Shown: positions 7,919 through 16,377 of the stretch, piece by piece
How the letters are laid out: each line of letters starts with the position of its first letter
Numbering within the stretch: position 1 is the stretch's first letter
NCBI GenBank assembly: GCA_934101625.1
Contig: CAKORV010000009.1
Span: 1-32,455 of the forward strand
From: an uncultured Bacilli bacterium
Lineage (GTDB): Bacteria; Bacillota_I; Bacilli_A; RF39; UBA660
Reading direction: 5' to 3'
DNA length: 32,455 bases
The notes under the pieces: generated by a model
The model's database searches: none
The model's input: the letters and a program-made list of their open reading frames with translations, nothing else
Told to the model about the DNA's origin: nothing
Translations under genes and position numbers: made by a program

Positions 7919-8362
7919 CTAAATCACCTCAACTTTTCCACCGATACTTTCTATTTTATTGATAGCACTGTTTGTGAATAAATTAGCTTTTACAGTTAAT
8001 TTCTTTTCTAAGTTTCCACTTCCTAAGATTTTAACTCCACTCAATTCTTTTTTCACTAAACCTACTTCTTTAAGAAGTTCAGGTGTTACAGTTGTATTAT
8101 CTTCAAATCTATTAAGGTCTGATACATTTACTACACTATATCTAGTAGTAAATCTTGCATTATTAAATCCTCTTCTTGGTATTCTTTTGTATAATGGATT
8201 TTGTCCACCTTCAAACCAAGGTTTAATACTTGCTCCTGAACGCGCTTTTTGACCTTTTTCTCCACGTCCACTTGTTTTTCCTAGTCCACTTCCTGGTCCT
8301 CTACCTACTATTTTTCTTCTGTGAGTAGATCCAGGATGATTTTTTAATTCATTTAATTTCAT
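7919..8362 (-). CDS. rplO: 50S ribosomal protein L15
   Basis: A late-assembly protein of the large subunit. The 147-residue product has the glycine-rich, basic N-terminal arm (MKLNELKNHPGSTHRRKIVG, then GPGSGLGKTSGRGEKGQKAR) that threads into 23S rRNA, and a compact C-terminal domain. Its ATG overlaps the rpsE stop by one nt (TAATG). The rpmD gene (L30) that often separates rpsE from rplO is absent. Confidence 0.98.
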   Translation of the reverse strand: MKLNELKNHPGSTHRRKIVGRGPGSGLGKTSGRGEKGQKARSGASIKPWFEGGQNPLYKRIPRRGFNNARFTTRYSVVNVSDLNRFEDNTTVTPELLKEVGLVKKELSGVKILGSGNLEKKLTVKANLFTNSAINKIESIGGKVEVI

Positions 8363-8904
8363 TATCCTATAATCTCCTCTACTTTTTTACCACGAAGACT
8401 TGCTACGTGTTCAGCATCTCTTTGCATTTTTAATGCCTCCATAGCAGCTTTAGCAGTGTTTATTTGTGTATTACTTCCTAAAGATTTAGATACTATATCT
8501 TTTACTCCAGCAAGTTCTAATACGTTACGAACTGGTCCACCAGCGATGATTCCACTACCGGCTTTAGCAGGTTTTACTAGTACTCTAGCAGCTCCGCAAA
8601 CACCAATTGCTTCATGACTTAAAGTTCTTCCTTCAACTAGATTAACTTTAATTACATTTTTTTCAGCAGCTTTGATTGCTTTTGAAATTGCTTCTGGTAC
8701 TTCTCCAGCTTTTCCTGTTCCAAGTCCAACACGACCTTTTCTATCTCCAACAGCAACTGTTGCAGTGAATCTCATTGTACGACCACCTTTAGTGGTTTTG
8801 CTTACACGTCCAATTGAAATTACTTTTTCTTCATAAGGACTTTTTTTAACGAATTCTCTTTTATTATTTCTTTCTTTATTATTAGTTCTTTCTGTTTTTT
8901 CCAT
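8362..8904 (-). CDS. rpsE: 30S ribosomal protein S5
   Basis: S5 forms part of the mRNA entry site and is important for decoding accuracy. The 180-residue product has a Lys/Asn/Glu-rich N-terminal extension (about 1-20), the double-stranded-RNA-binding fold (VISIGRVSKTTKGGRTMRF and VGDRKGRVGLGTGKAGEVPEA) and the C-terminal domain with GPVRNVLELAGVKDI. I start it at 8904, where GGAGGG lies six nt upstream; a start 14 codons earlier would overlap rplR and has no such site. Confidence 0.98.
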   Translation of the reverse strand: MEKTERTNNKERNNKREFVKKSPYEEKVISIGRVSKTTKGGRTMRFTATVAVGDRKGRVGLGTGKAGEVPEAISKAIKAAEKNVIKVNLVEGRTLSHEAIGVCGAARVLVKPAKAGSGIIAGGPVRNVLELAGVKDIVSKSLGSNTQINTAKAAMEALKMQRDAEHVASLRGKKVEEIIG

Positions 8905-8917
8905 TATAGTCCCTCCT

Positions 8918-9271
8918 TTAGAATTGTAGTCCTGCTTCACGAGCACTGTCTGCTAGGGCTTTTACTTTACCATGATATTGATATCCACCACGGTCAAAAA
9001 CTACTTCAGTGATTTTTTTATCTAATGCTCTTTTAGCAACTTCTGCTCCAACTTGTTTAGCAGTTTCGATATCACATTTATTTAGTTTCATTTCTAGAGA
9101 AGATGCACTTACTAATGTTACACCCTTTTCATCATCTATTATTTGAGCATAGATGTTTGTATTACTTTTGAATACATTTAATCTTGGTGTAGTAGCTGTA
9201 CCAGATAAGTTCTTTCTGATACGTTTATGTCTTGCTATACGATTAGCATTTTTTGATTCTTTCTTTATCAT
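8918..9271 (-). CDS. rplR: 50S ribosomal protein L18
   Basis: L18 brings 5S rRNA into the central protuberance together with L5. The 117-residue product has the basic N-terminus (NRIARHKRIRKNLSGT), RLNVFKSNTNIYAQIID, and the end VVFDRGGYQYHGKVKALADS, which are diagnostic. Normal length; it lies 11 nt after rplF and 13 nt before rpsE. Confidence 0.98.
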   Translation of the reverse strand: MIKKESKNANRIARHKRIRKNLSGTATTPRLNVFKSNTNIYAQIIDDEKGVTLVSASSLEMKLNKCDIETAKQVGAEVAKRALDKKITEVVFDRGGYQYHGKVKALADSAREAGLQF

Positions 9272-9282
9272 ATTTTACCTCC

Positions 9283-9819
9283 CTATGCAGCTTTCTTTCC
9301 TTCCTTACGTCTTATGAATTCATCTTTATATTTGATTCCTTTTCCTTTGTATGGTTCAGGTCCACGTACTTTACGTACTAATGCAGCGAATTCTCCAACG
9401 GCTTGTTTGTCATATCCTGATATATTTAATTCAGTTTGACTTGGTGAATCTAATTTGATTCCTTCTGGTGCTTCCATGATAACTGGATGACTATAACCTG
9501 CACTGATAGTTAATTTATTACCAGCAACTTGAAATTTATAACCAACACCATTAATTTCTAATTCTTTTTTGTATCCTGTACTTACTCCAATTAACATATT
9601 ATTTATGTTAGCATTAGTAGTTCCATGTAATTGTTTTAATTCTTTTGAGTCATTTGCTCTTTCAACTGTTACATTTCCTTCATTAACTAATACATTGATT
9701 CCAGGTTTTGTATTAAGAGTTAATTCTCCTAATTTTCCTTTTACTGTTACAACATTTCCATTAACATCAACTGTTACACCTTCAGGTATAACTAATACTC
9801 TTTTACCTATTCTACTCAT
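9283..9819 (-). CDS. rplF: 50S ribosomal protein L6
   Basis: L6 binds 23S rRNA near the factor-binding site. The 178-residue product consists of two related beta-alpha domains: MSRIGKRVLVIPEGVTV opens the first, and the second ends in VRGPEPYKGKGIKYKDE followed by a basic tail, which is the classic L6 C-terminal signature. Length is typical. It lies seven nt after rpsH. Confidence 0.98.
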   Translation of the reverse strand: MSRIGKRVLVIPEGVTVDVNGNVVTVKGKLGELTLNTKPGINVLVNEGNVTVERANDSKELKQLHGTTNANINNMLIGVSTGYKKELEINGVGYKFQVAGNKLTISAGYSHPVIMEAPEGIKLDSPSQTELNISGYDKQAVGEFAALVRKVRGPEPYKGKGIKYKDEFIRRKEGKKAA

Positions 9820-9826
9820 AATTCAC

Positions 9827-10222
9827 CTACCAGATGTATGCAAGAACTTCTCCACCTAAGTTTTCTTTTCTTGCTTCCTTGTCTGTCATAATTCCTTTTG
9901 AAGTAGATATGATTGCTATTCCAAGACCATTTAATACTTTTGGAACTTCATCACTTTTAACATAAACTCTTAGACCAGGTTTACTGATTCTTTTAAGTCC
10001 TGTTATAACGTTTTCTTTTCTTTGTCCATATTTTAAATTTAATGTTAATGTTTTGCTTGCACCTTCAGTTTTTTCTTCAAAACCATCGATGTATCCTTCA
10101 TTTGTTAATATTGTAGCTATTTCTTTTGTCATTTTAGAACTAAGTACTTCAACTGTTTTATATTTCATTGCAACTGCATTACGAATTCTTGTAAGCATAT
10201 CTGCAATTATATCATTTACCAT
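9827..10222 (-). CDS. rpsH: 30S ribosomal protein S8
   Basis: S8 is a primary binder of the 16S central domain, and in some bacteria it represses the spc operon. The 131-residue product starts MVNDIIADMLTRIRNA and ends with STSKGIMTDKEARKENLGGE before LAYIW, both family hallmarks. No obvious 16S-like S8 site was recognised before rplE here. Confidence 0.98.
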   Translation of the reverse strand: MVNDIIADMLTRIRNAVAMKYKTVEVLSSKMTKEIATILTNEGYIDGFEEKTEGASKTLTLNLKYGQRKENVITGLKRISKPGLRVYVKSDEVPKVLNGLGIAIISTSKGIMTDKEARKENLGGEVLAYIW

Positions 10223-10240
10223 AACTTTAGTCCTCCCTTC

Positions 10241-10426
10241 TTACCAACTAGACTTTTTAACGCCTGGTATTTGTCCTTTATAAGCTAATTCTCTAAAGCA
10301 TATACGGCATAGTCCGAATTTTCTTAATACACCGTGAGGTCTTCCACATCTTTCGCATCTAGTATAATTTCTAGCTTTGAATTTTGACCCTTTTTTCCAG
10401 CTAACTAATTTACTTGTTTTTGCCAC
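10241..10426 (-). CDS. rpsN: 30S ribosomal protein S14, zinc-binding type Z
   Basis: S14 is a small head protein of the 30S subunit. The 61-residue form carries two CXXC pairs, C24/C27 and C40/C43, in RCERCGRPHGV and LCRICFRELA, so it is the short zinc-dependent type. A longer zinc-free paralogue may exist elsewhere. The start codon is GTG, with AAGGAGG seven nt upstream. It lies between rplE (12 nt) and rpsH (18 nt). Confidence 0.98.
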   Translation of the reverse strand: MAKTSKLVSWKKGSKFKARNYTRCERCGRPHGVLRKFGLCRICFRELAYKGQIPGVKKSSW

Positions 10427-10438
10427 TTAAATGCCTCC

Positions 10439-10978
10439 TTATTTCTTGAAAGGTAAACCAAAACCACTTAGTAATTCTAATGCTTCTTCATTTGTTTTAG
10501 CAGTTGTTACCATTACTATATCAAGTCCTCTTGTTTTAATAACTTGATCGTAGTCTACTTCTGGGAATATTAATTGTTCTTTAATTCCTAGAGTATAGTT
10601 TCCTCTTCCATCAAAACTTCCTTTTGAAATTCCTCTAAAGTCACGAACACGAGGTAATGCTATCTTAATTAATTTTTCTAAGAAGATATACATATTTTCC
10701 CCACGTAATGTAACTTTACATCCGATTTTGTTTCCTTCTCTTAGTTTAAATCCAGCGATTGATTTTTTTGCTTTTGTTATGACTGGTTTTTGTCCAGCGA
10801 TTACTTCAAGTTCTTTTACTGCAGCATCTAAGTATTTAGAATCTGTAGTAGCATCACCTACACCCATGTTAAGAACTATCTTCTCAAGTTTAGGTACTTG
10901 CATTCTTGAAGTATATTTAAACTTTTCTGTTAGAGCAGGCACGATTTCTTTTTCATAAACTTCTTTTAATGTTTCCAT
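10439..10978 (-). CDS. rplE: 50S ribosomal protein L5
   Basis: L5 binds 5S rRNA and forms a bridge to S13. The 179-residue product has KIVLNMGVGDA, KPVITKAKKSIAGFKLREG and FRGISKGSFDGRGNYTLGIK, each well conserved in the family. It has a normal length and ATG start after an AGGAGG site, 10 nt after rplX. Confidence 0.99.
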   Translation of the reverse strand: METLKEVYEKEIVPALTEKFKYTSRMQVPKLEKIVLNMGVGDATTDSKYLDAAVKELEVIAGQKPVITKAKKSIAGFKLREGNKIGCKVTLRGENMYIFLEKLIKIALPRVRDFRGISKGSFDGRGNYTLGIKEQLIFPEVDYDQVIKTRGLDIVMVTTAKTNEEALELLSGFGLPFKK

Positions 10979-10988
10979 TATTTGCCTC

Positions 10989-11252
10989 CTATTTACTTAC
11001 TTTCTTTGTTTCTTTCTTAGTTTCTTTTTTTTCTTCTTTTAAAACTTTTACATTTGAAATATGGATAGGAGCTTCTGTTTCAAGTATTCCACCAGTTTCA
11101 TTAGTTCTATTTGGTTTAACATGTTTTTTTACAATATTAACACCTTCAACTATTACTCTTGATTCGCTTCTTAAAACTTTTGATACTTTTCCTTGTTTTC
11201 CTTTGTCATCTCCAGCGATAACAGTTACTTTATCTCCAACTTTTATTTTCAC
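10989..11252 (-). CDS. rplX: 50S ribosomal protein L24
   Basis: L24 is an early assembly protein near the tunnel exit. The 87-residue product opens with the KOW motif (IKVGDKVTVIAGDDKGKQGK), contains VEGVNIVKKHVKPNR, and is short, with a low-complexity Lys/Glu/Thr tail after residue 70 in place of the usual ordered end. The start is GTG, with GGAGGG seven nt upstream; no ATG aligns with the family start. Confidence 0.97.
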   Translation of the reverse strand: MKIKVGDKVTVIAGDDKGKQGKVSKVLRSESRVIVEGVNIVKKHVKPNRTNETGGILETEAPIHISNVKVLKEEKKETKKETKKVSK

Positions 11253-11264
11253 GTTAGTACCCTC

Positions 11265-11633
11265 CTATAATACTTCTGGTGCTAGTGAAACGATTTTCAT
11301 GAAATCTTTATCTCTTAATTCTCTAGCAACAGGTCCTAGAACACGAGTTCCTACTGGACTCTTATCATCTTTAATTAGAACACAAGCATTATCATCAAAT
11401 TTGATGTATGATCCATCAGGTCTTTTAACGCCTTGAACTGTTCTAACTATTACAGCTTTTACTACTTTTCCTTTTTTAGTGTTAGAGTTAGGTATTGCTT
11501 TTTTAACAGTCCCAACTACTACGTCACCGATGTTTCCACTTCTTACAAATGAACCACCAAGTACTCTTATTACTAATATTTCACGAGCACCTGAGTTATC
11601 GGCTACTTTTAAACGGCTTTCTGGTTGTACCAT
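11265..11633 (-). CDS. rplN: 50S ribosomal protein L14
   Basis: L14 contacts the 30S subunit and is where silencing factor RsfS binds. At 122 residues, with MVQPESRLKVADNSGA at the start and GPVARELRDKDFMKIVSLAPEVL at the end, it has exactly the family length. I use the ATG at 11633. A GTG three codons earlier almost touches the AAAGGA site and cannot be the start. Confidence 0.98.
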   Translation of the reverse strand: MVQPESRLKVADNSGAREILVIRVLGGSFVRSGNIGDVVVGTVKKAIPNSNTKKGKVVKAVIVRTVQGVKRPDGSYIKFDDNACVLIKDDKSPVGTRVLGPVARELRDKDFMKIVSLAPEVL

Positions 11634-11650
11634 AATACCCACGTCCTTTC

Positions 11651-11908
11651 TTAAAGTATGATAGCTTCTTCAACAATGCTATCTAATACATATCTTTTAG
11701 TTTTACTTAGTGGACGACATGCAGATATTTTTACAATGTCTCCAACTTTTGCTTTGTTTTCTTCATCATGTGCTTTATATTTTTTAGAGTATTTTACTCT
11801 TTTTTTATAAAGTGGGTGATTTTTGTAAGTTTCAACTAATACTACAATTGTTTTATCCATACTAGTGCTTACTACTTTACCTACTCTAGTTTCATTAGTC
11901 TTTTCCAT
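11651..11908 (-). CDS. rpsQ: 30S ribosomal protein S17
   Basis: S17 is an OB-fold protein that binds 16S rRNA in the lower body. The 85-residue product has RVGKVVSTSMDKTIVVLVE, HPLYKKRVKYSKKYKAHDE and GDIVKISACRPLSKTKRYV, the full family signature. It lies eight nt after rpmC and 17 nt before rplN. Confidence 0.98.
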   Translation of the reverse strand: MEKTNETRVGKVVSTSMDKTIVVLVETYKNHPLYKKRVKYSKKYKAHDEENKAKVGDIVKISACRPLSKTKRYVLDSIVEEAIIL

Positions 11909-11916
11909 AAATCCTC

Positions 11917-12111
11917 CTACTTACTTTCCTTACGTTCGTTAAGTACAGTTTTCATTCTGGCAACGTCATGTCTTAATTCTCTAATTTTATGAGGTTTTTC
12001 TAATGAACCAGTAGCACTACTGAAACGTAAATTCCATAATTCTGCTTTAGTTTCAGTGATTTTTTTGTTGATATCTTCTGTAGACATTTTTCTTATTTCA
12101 CTAGTTTTCAT
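11917..12111 (-). CDS. rpmC: 50S ribosomal protein L29
   Basis: A two-helix protein at the tunnel exit, where trigger factor and the signal recognition particle bind. The 64-residue product has the family motif LWNLRFSSATGSLEKPHKIRE and a helical N-terminus. Its ATG lies inside the end of rplP, an 11-nt overlap, so its translation is coupled to rplP. Confidence 0.98.
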   Translation of the reverse strand: MKTSEIRKMSTEDINKKITETKAELWNLRFSSATGSLEKPHKIRELRHDVARMKTVLNERKESK

Positions 12112-12532
12112 TAGTTACACCTTCTTTCTTAATGAATTTTGTTTTGATAGGTAGTTTATGTCCGGCTAATCTGAATGCTTCTCTAGCAGTTTCTTCAGTT
12201 ACATCAGTCATTTCAAACATGATTTTACCTTCTTTAACTACTGCTACCCATTCTTCTACGTTACCTTTTCCGCTTCCCATACGAACTTCCAAAGGTTTTT
12301 TAGTTCTTGCTAAATGAGGGAATATGTTGATGAATACTTTACCTCTTTTAGACTTTTTCATTTCTCTTGTCATAGCTACACGAGCAGCTTCTATTTGTCT
12401 AGCAGTGATATAAGCTCCTTCTTTTGCAACTAATCCATATTCTCCGTAAGATAATACATTTTTACCTTTACTTTTTCCTTCGTAACTAACACGATGAGGT
12501 TTTCTATATTTAGTTCTCTTTGGTAGTAACAT
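12101..12532 (-). CDS. rplP: 50S ribosomal protein L16
   Basis: L16 organises the A-site region of the large subunit. The 143-residue product has MLLPKRTKYRKPHR, ITARQIEAARVAMTREMK, and PLEVRMGSGKGNVEEWVAVV, plus SHKLPIKTKF-type ending (GHKLPIKTKFIKKE). The start lies within the last codons of rpsC, an overlap of 23 nt, and its end overlaps rpmC. Confidence 0.99.
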   Translation of the reverse strand: MLLPKRTKYRKPHRVSYEGKSKGKNVLSYGEYGLVAKEGAYITARQIEAARVAMTREMKKSKRGKVFINIFPHLARTKKPLEVRMGSGKGNVEEWVAVVKEGKIMFEMTDVTEETAREAFRLAGHKLPIKTKFIKKEGVTNEN

Positions 12533-13187
12533 CTTTCTTACCTCCCTTATTTCCTTTAGCAGGAAGGATTTCTCCTTTATAGATCCATACTTTTACACCG
12601 ATTTTTCCATAAATAGTATCAGCTTCTTTATGAGCATAATCTATATCAGCTCTTAAAGTATGAAGTGGTACTGTTCCTTCAGTGTATCCTTCGCTTCTTG
12701 CAATTTCTGCACCATTTAAACGACCTGATACTTGAGTTTTAATACCCTTTGCTCCTGCTTTCATTGTGTTTCTTATTGCTCTTTTTTGAGCCATTCTGAA
12801 TGAAGCACGATTTTCAATTTGCATTGCAATTTGTTCTGCAACTAATGCTGCATTTAAGTCTGGTTGTTTGATTTCAACGATTGAAACATAGATGTCTTCA
12901 CCAGTTAATTTTGATAAAGCTTTCTTATGTTTTTCTATTTCTTCTCCACCACGTCCTATTACAACACCTGGTTTAGAAGTGTTAATTATTACATTTGTTC
13001 TTTTATTGTTTCTTTCAATAACTATGTTTGCAACTGAGCTACCTTTTAAAGCTTTTTCTAAGTATTTACGAATTTTAATATCTGTATTTAACATTTTAGA
13101 GAAATCTTTATTTTTAGCATACCATTTGCTTTCCCAGTCTTTATTGATTCCAATTCTTAGTCCGACTGGACTTACTTTTTGTCCCAT
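12510..13187 (-). CDS. rpsC: 30S ribosomal protein S3
   Basis: S3 lines the mRNA entry tunnel and contributes to its helicase activity. The 225-residue product begins MGQKVSPVGLRIGINKDW, has the KH-domain GxxG loop in VIGRGGEEIEKHK, and the C-terminal domain with GRLNGAEIARSEGYTEGTVPL. I start it at 13187; the nine codons before this do not belong to the family and overlap rplV. An AAAGGAG site lies 12 nt upstream, slightly far. Confidence 0.98.
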   Translation of the reverse strand: MGQKVSPVGLRIGINKDWESKWYAKNKDFSKMLNTDIKIRKYLEKALKGSSVANIVIERNNKRTNVIINTSKPGVVIGRGGEEIEKHKKALSKLTGEDIYVSIVEIKQPDLNAALVAEQIAMQIENRASFRMAQKRAIRNTMKAGAKGIKTQVSGRLNGAEIARSEGYTEGTVPLHTLRADIDYAHKEADTIYGKIGVKVWIYKGEILPAKGNKGGKKDVTTKEN

Positions 13188-13188
13188 G

Positions 13189-13536
13189 CTATTCTGTAGC
13201 TCCTTTCTTGTCACTTACTTTAACAAATATGTGACTTGTTCTTTTGTCTCTTCTATCGACTGAACCACGAGAAGCTATTTTGCTTCTTTTTAGTGTAGGT
13301 CCTTCACTGATATAAGTTTCTGTTACATATAAATCTTCTTCTTTAAGATTTAAGTTGTTTACTGCATTTGCAGTAGCACTTTCAAGAACTTTACTGATTA
13401 AACGACTACCTTTAGTGTTAGTTGTTAATAGTATTGCTCTTGCTTCTGTTACTTTTTTTCCTCTTATAAGGTCAAGTGTCATTCTTGCTTTTCTAGGTGC
13501 AATCATGGCACCTTTATGTATTGCATAAGTTTCCAT
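13189..13536 (-). CDS. rplV: 50S ribosomal protein L22
   Basis: L22 forms the narrowest part of the exit tunnel. The 115-residue product has APRKARMTLDLIRGKKV near the start and the tunnel loop segment EGPTLKRSKIASRGSVDRRDKRTSHIFV-like (GPTLKRSKIASRG, then RTSHIFVKVSDK). Length is normal. One nt separates its stop from the rpsC start. Confidence 0.98.
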   Translation of the reverse strand: METYAIHKGAMIAPRKARMTLDLIRGKKVTEARAILLTTNTKGSRLISKVLESATANAVNNLNLKEEDLYVTETYISEGPTLKRSKIASRGSVDRRDKRTSHIFVKVSDKKGATE

Positions 13537-13548
13537 TTATTCACCTTC

Positions 13549-13815
13549 CTATTTGTTTTCGCCAGCGTGTCCACCAAACTTACGAGTTAATGCAAACTCT
13601 CCTAGTTTGTGACCAACCATGTCTTCTGTGATATACACAGGAATGAAATCTTTTCCATTGTGTACTGCAATTGTGTGTCCAACGAAATCAGGATAGATTG
13701 TTGAACGACGTGACCAAGTTTTAATTACTTCTTTTTTTCCACTTTCGTTTAATGAATTTACTTTATTTAGTAATCTTTCAAAAACGTAAGGTCCTTTTTT
13801 TAAACTTCTTGACAT
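13549..13815 (-). CDS. rpsS: 30S ribosomal protein S19
   Basis: S19 is a head protein contacting S13. The 88-residue product has SRSLKKGPYV, the TWSRRSTIYPDFVGHTIAVHNG-type core (KTWSRRSTIYPDFVGHTIAV) and LGEFALTRKFGGHAGENK. I place the start at ATG 13815, nine nt after AGGA; a GTG two codons earlier is only three nt from the same site. Confidence 0.98.
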   Translation of the reverse strand: MSRSLKKGPYVFERLLNKVNSLNESGKKEVIKTWSRRSTIYPDFVGHTIAVHNGKDFIPVYITEDMVGHKLGEFALTRKFGGHAGENK

Positions 13816-13832
13816 ACTCACAAATCCTTTCT

Positions 13833-14666
13833 TTATTTTTTCTTTCTACGAGATACTATTAATTTCTCGCTTGCTTTCTTTGTTTTACGTGTTTTTAATC
13901 CAAGAGCTGGTTTACCCCAAGGAGTCATTGGTCCTTTACGTCCTACTGGAGCTTTACCTTCACCACCACCATGAGGGTGATCATTAGGGTTCATAACTGA
14001 TCCACGTACTGTTGGACGCCAACCCATAAGTCTTTTACGACCTGCTTTACCTAAGTGTACTAGTTCATAATCAAGGTTTCCTACTGTACCAATTGTAGCA
14101 CGGCATACACCTTGAATCTTTCTAGTTTCACCACTCTTTAATCTTAATAATACGTATTTTCCTTCTCTTCCTAGGATTTGTGCACTTGATCCAGCACTTC
14201 TTGCTAGTTGAGCACCTTTTCCAGGATTCATTTCGATGTTGTGTACAACTGTACCAACAGGAATGTTCATAAGTGGAAGAGCATTACCAACTTTGATATC
14301 TACATTTTCTCCACTTTCAATTTTATCTCCAACTTTTAAATCAAGTGGTGCTATGATATATCTTTTTTCACCATCTGCATAGTTTATTAAAGCTATATTA
14401 GCACTTCTGTTTGGATCATATTCAATTGATGCAACAGTTCCGATAACACCATCTTTATTTCTTTTGAAATCTATTACACGGTATTTTCTTTTAACTCCAC
14501 CACCACGATGTCTAACAGTTATTTTACCTTGATTATTTCTTCCAGCTTTTTTATTTAATTTTTCAGTTAAGCTTTTTTCTGGAGTAGATTTTGTTATTTC
14601 TTCGTTTACTAATGTACTTTTATTTCTTTGACCATTAGTTATTGGTTTAAATTTTCTTATTGCCAT
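13833..14666 (-). CDS. rplB: 50S ribosomal protein L2
   Basis: L2 is needed for subunit association and lies near the peptidyl transferase centre. The 277-residue product has RHRGGGVKRKYRVIDFKRNK, GTVASIEYDPNRSANIALI, and the C-terminal VMNPNDHPHGGGEGKAPVG with H230, the position of the E. coli H229 studied for activity. Full length, with 17 nt to rpsS. Confidence 0.99.
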   Translation of the reverse strand: MAIRKFKPITNGQRNKSTLVNEEITKSTPEKSLTEKLNKKAGRNNQGKITVRHRGGGVKRKYRVIDFKRNKDGVIGTVASIEYDPNRSANIALINYADGEKRYIIAPLDLKVGDKIESGENVDIKVGNALPLMNIPVGTVVHNIEMNPGKGAQLARSAGSSAQILGREGKYVLLRLKSGETRKIQGVCRATIGTVGNLDYELVHLGKAGRKRLMGWRPTVRGSVMNPNDHPHGGGEGKAPVGRKGPMTPWGKPALGLKTRKTKKASEKLIVSRRKKK

Positions 14667-14679
14667 ATATAATCACCTT

Positions 14680-14949
14680 CTAAAACTCTATTTTAGAGCC
14701 TTCCTTTAGTTTTACATAAGCTTTTTTATAAGAAGATGTGTAACCTGTATATTTTCCTACTCTTCTTTTTTTGCTTTGTGTATTAACAGTGTTAACGCTT
14801 TCTACTTTTACTCCAAATTTTGATTCGATTGCTTGTTTAATTTGAGTTTTGTTAGCTTTTTTATCAACTTTGAATACATATACGTTTTCACTTGCTAAGT
14901 TATTTGTTTTTTCAGTTATAACTGGTGCTTTAATTATTTCGTAATTCAT
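14680..14949 (-). CDS. rplW: 50S ribosomal protein L23
   Basis: A tunnel-exit protein that docks trigger factor and SRP. The 89-residue product has IIKAPVITEKTNNLA, VFKVDKKANKTQIKQAIESK and FGVKVESVNTVNTQSKKRRVG in conserved order. Its ATG overlaps the rplD stop by one nt (TAATG). Confidence 0.98.
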   Translation of the reverse strand: MNYEIIKAPVITEKTNNLASENVYVFKVDKKANKTQIKQAIESKFGVKVESVNTVNTQSKKRRVGKYTGYTSSYKKAYVKLKEGSKIEF

Positions 14950-15572
14950 TATTTAAGCACCTCCTCTATCTTTTTAACACTTTCAACATCGATTAATAAG
15001 TTATCTGCACCTACTAAATCTAATACATTGATGCTACTTGGTTCAATTACATGTAAGTTAGTTAGGTTTCTTGCTGCTAAACATGCATTACCATTTTCAC
15101 CATCAGTAACTATAAGTGTTTTTCCTTCTAATTTTAATGTTTCTAAAACTTTCTTGAAGTCTTTAGTTTTTGGTGTAGCCAATTCTAAATTTTCTACAAC
15201 ACATAATTCTTTATTTTGGAATTTGTCTGAAAGAGCACTTCTTAATGCAAGTCTTCTTTCTTTCTTATTCATTTTGAAACCATAATCTCTTGGAGTTGGT
15301 CCGAATACTATTCCACCGCCAACCCAGTGAGGAGCTCTTATTGTACCTTGACGAGCACGTCCAGTACCTTTTTGTCTCCATGGTTTTCTTCCACCACCAG
15401 ATACTGCACTTCTACCTTTAGTATCATGAGTTCCTTGTCTTAATGAAGCCATTTGTAATTTAATAGCATCTGATAAAACTATTTCATTTACTTCAGTGTT
15501 CCATACAGTATCATTTAATGTGATGTCTTCCTTTGTTTCTCCATTTAAATTTAATACTTTAATTTTTGCCAT
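14949..15572 (-). CDS. rplD: 50S ribosomal protein L4
   Basis: L4 extends a long loop into the exit tunnel. The 207-residue product contains that loop, GRSAVSGGGRKPWRQKGTGR followed by ARQGTIRAPHW, then the globular part with FKMNKKERRLALRSALSDK. In proteobacteria L4 also represses the S10 operon through the leader RNA; the leader here is of a different type. Its ATG overlaps the rplC stop by one nt. Confidence 0.98.
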   Translation of the reverse strand: MAKIKVLNLNGETKEDITLNDTVWNTEVNEIVLSDAIKLQMASLRQGTHDTKGRSAVSGGGRKPWRQKGTGRARQGTIRAPHWVGGGIVFGPTPRDYGFKMNKKERRLALRSALSDKFQNKELCVVENLELATPKTKDFKKVLETLKLEGKTLIVTDGENGNACLAARNLTNLHVIEPSSINVLDLVGADNLLIDVESVKKIEEVLK

Positions 15573-16357
15573 TATTCTTCACCTTCCTTTTGTGAAGTTT
15601 CTTCAACTGTTTCAGTTGTTTCTTCAACGGCTGTTTCTGGTGTTTCTGTAATTTCTTCAGTTACTACTTCTTCAGTATTTTCTACTACTTCTTCAACTAC
15701 ATAAGAAACTAATTCTTTTGCTTCATTTTTTTCACCATTTTTAACAGCTGTTCTTACAAGAACATAACCTTTTTTAGGTCCTGGAATATTACCACTTATT
15801 AATAAGCAATTATTTTCAATATCTACTGCAATTATTTCTAGATTTTGAATAGTTACTTGTTCATTACCCATATGTCCTGGTAATTTCTTTCCTTTTAATA
15901 CTCTCATTGGTCTCATTGGTCCACGTGAACCTACAGCTCTGTGGTAATGAGAACCGTGTGACATAGGTCCTCTTGAGAAGTTATGTCTTTTAATTGTTCC
16001 TTGGAAGCCTTTTCCTTTTGATGTACCAGTTACATCTACAAGTTCTCCAGCTTCAAAAGTGTCTACACCGATTATTTGTCCAACTTCATAGTTTGATACA
16101 TCTAACCCTTTAATTTCTTTTAAGAAGCGCTTAGGTGTAGTGTTAGCTTTCTTAACATGTCCCATTTCTGGTTTATTAGATACTTTTTCTCTTTTAGTGA
16201 AAGCACCTAATTGAATGCTGTTATACCCATCTTTTTCAACTGTTTTAATTTGAGTTATTACATTTGGTTCAACTTCAACAACAGTTACAGGTATAAGTAA
16301 TCCGCTAGTTGTGAAGACTTCAGTCATTCCAACTTTGCGTCCTAAGATTCCTTTCAT
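15572..16357 (-). CDS. rplC: 50S ribosomal protein L3, with acidic C-terminal extension
   Basis: L3 starts large-subunit assembly and reaches toward the peptidyl transferase centre. Residues 1-210 are a standard L3: MKGILGRKVGMTEVF at the start, the glutamine-methylation-type segment GFQGTIKRHNFSRGPMSHGS, and RGPMRPMRVLKGKKLPGHMG. Residues 211-261 are an extra tail with 19 Glu in 51 residues plus Val and Thr, predicted to be disordered and acidic. The start at 16357 has GGGAG upstream and the family N-terminus; an ATG six codons earlier has neither. Confidence 0.98.
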   Translation of the reverse strand: MKGILGRKVGMTEVFTTSGLLIPVTVVEVEPNVITQIKTVEKDGYNSIQLGAFTKREKVSNKPEMGHVKKANTTPKRFLKEIKGLDVSNYEVGQIIGVDTFEAGELVDVTGTSKGKGFQGTIKRHNFSRGPMSHGSHYHRAVGSRGPMRPMRVLKGKKLPGHMGNEQVTIQNLEIIAVDIENNCLLISGNIPGPKKGYVLVRTAVKNGEKNEAKELVSYVVEEVVENTEEVVTEEITETPETAVEETTETVEETSQKEGEE

Positions 16358-16377
16358 TTTAATTACTCCCTCCATTA

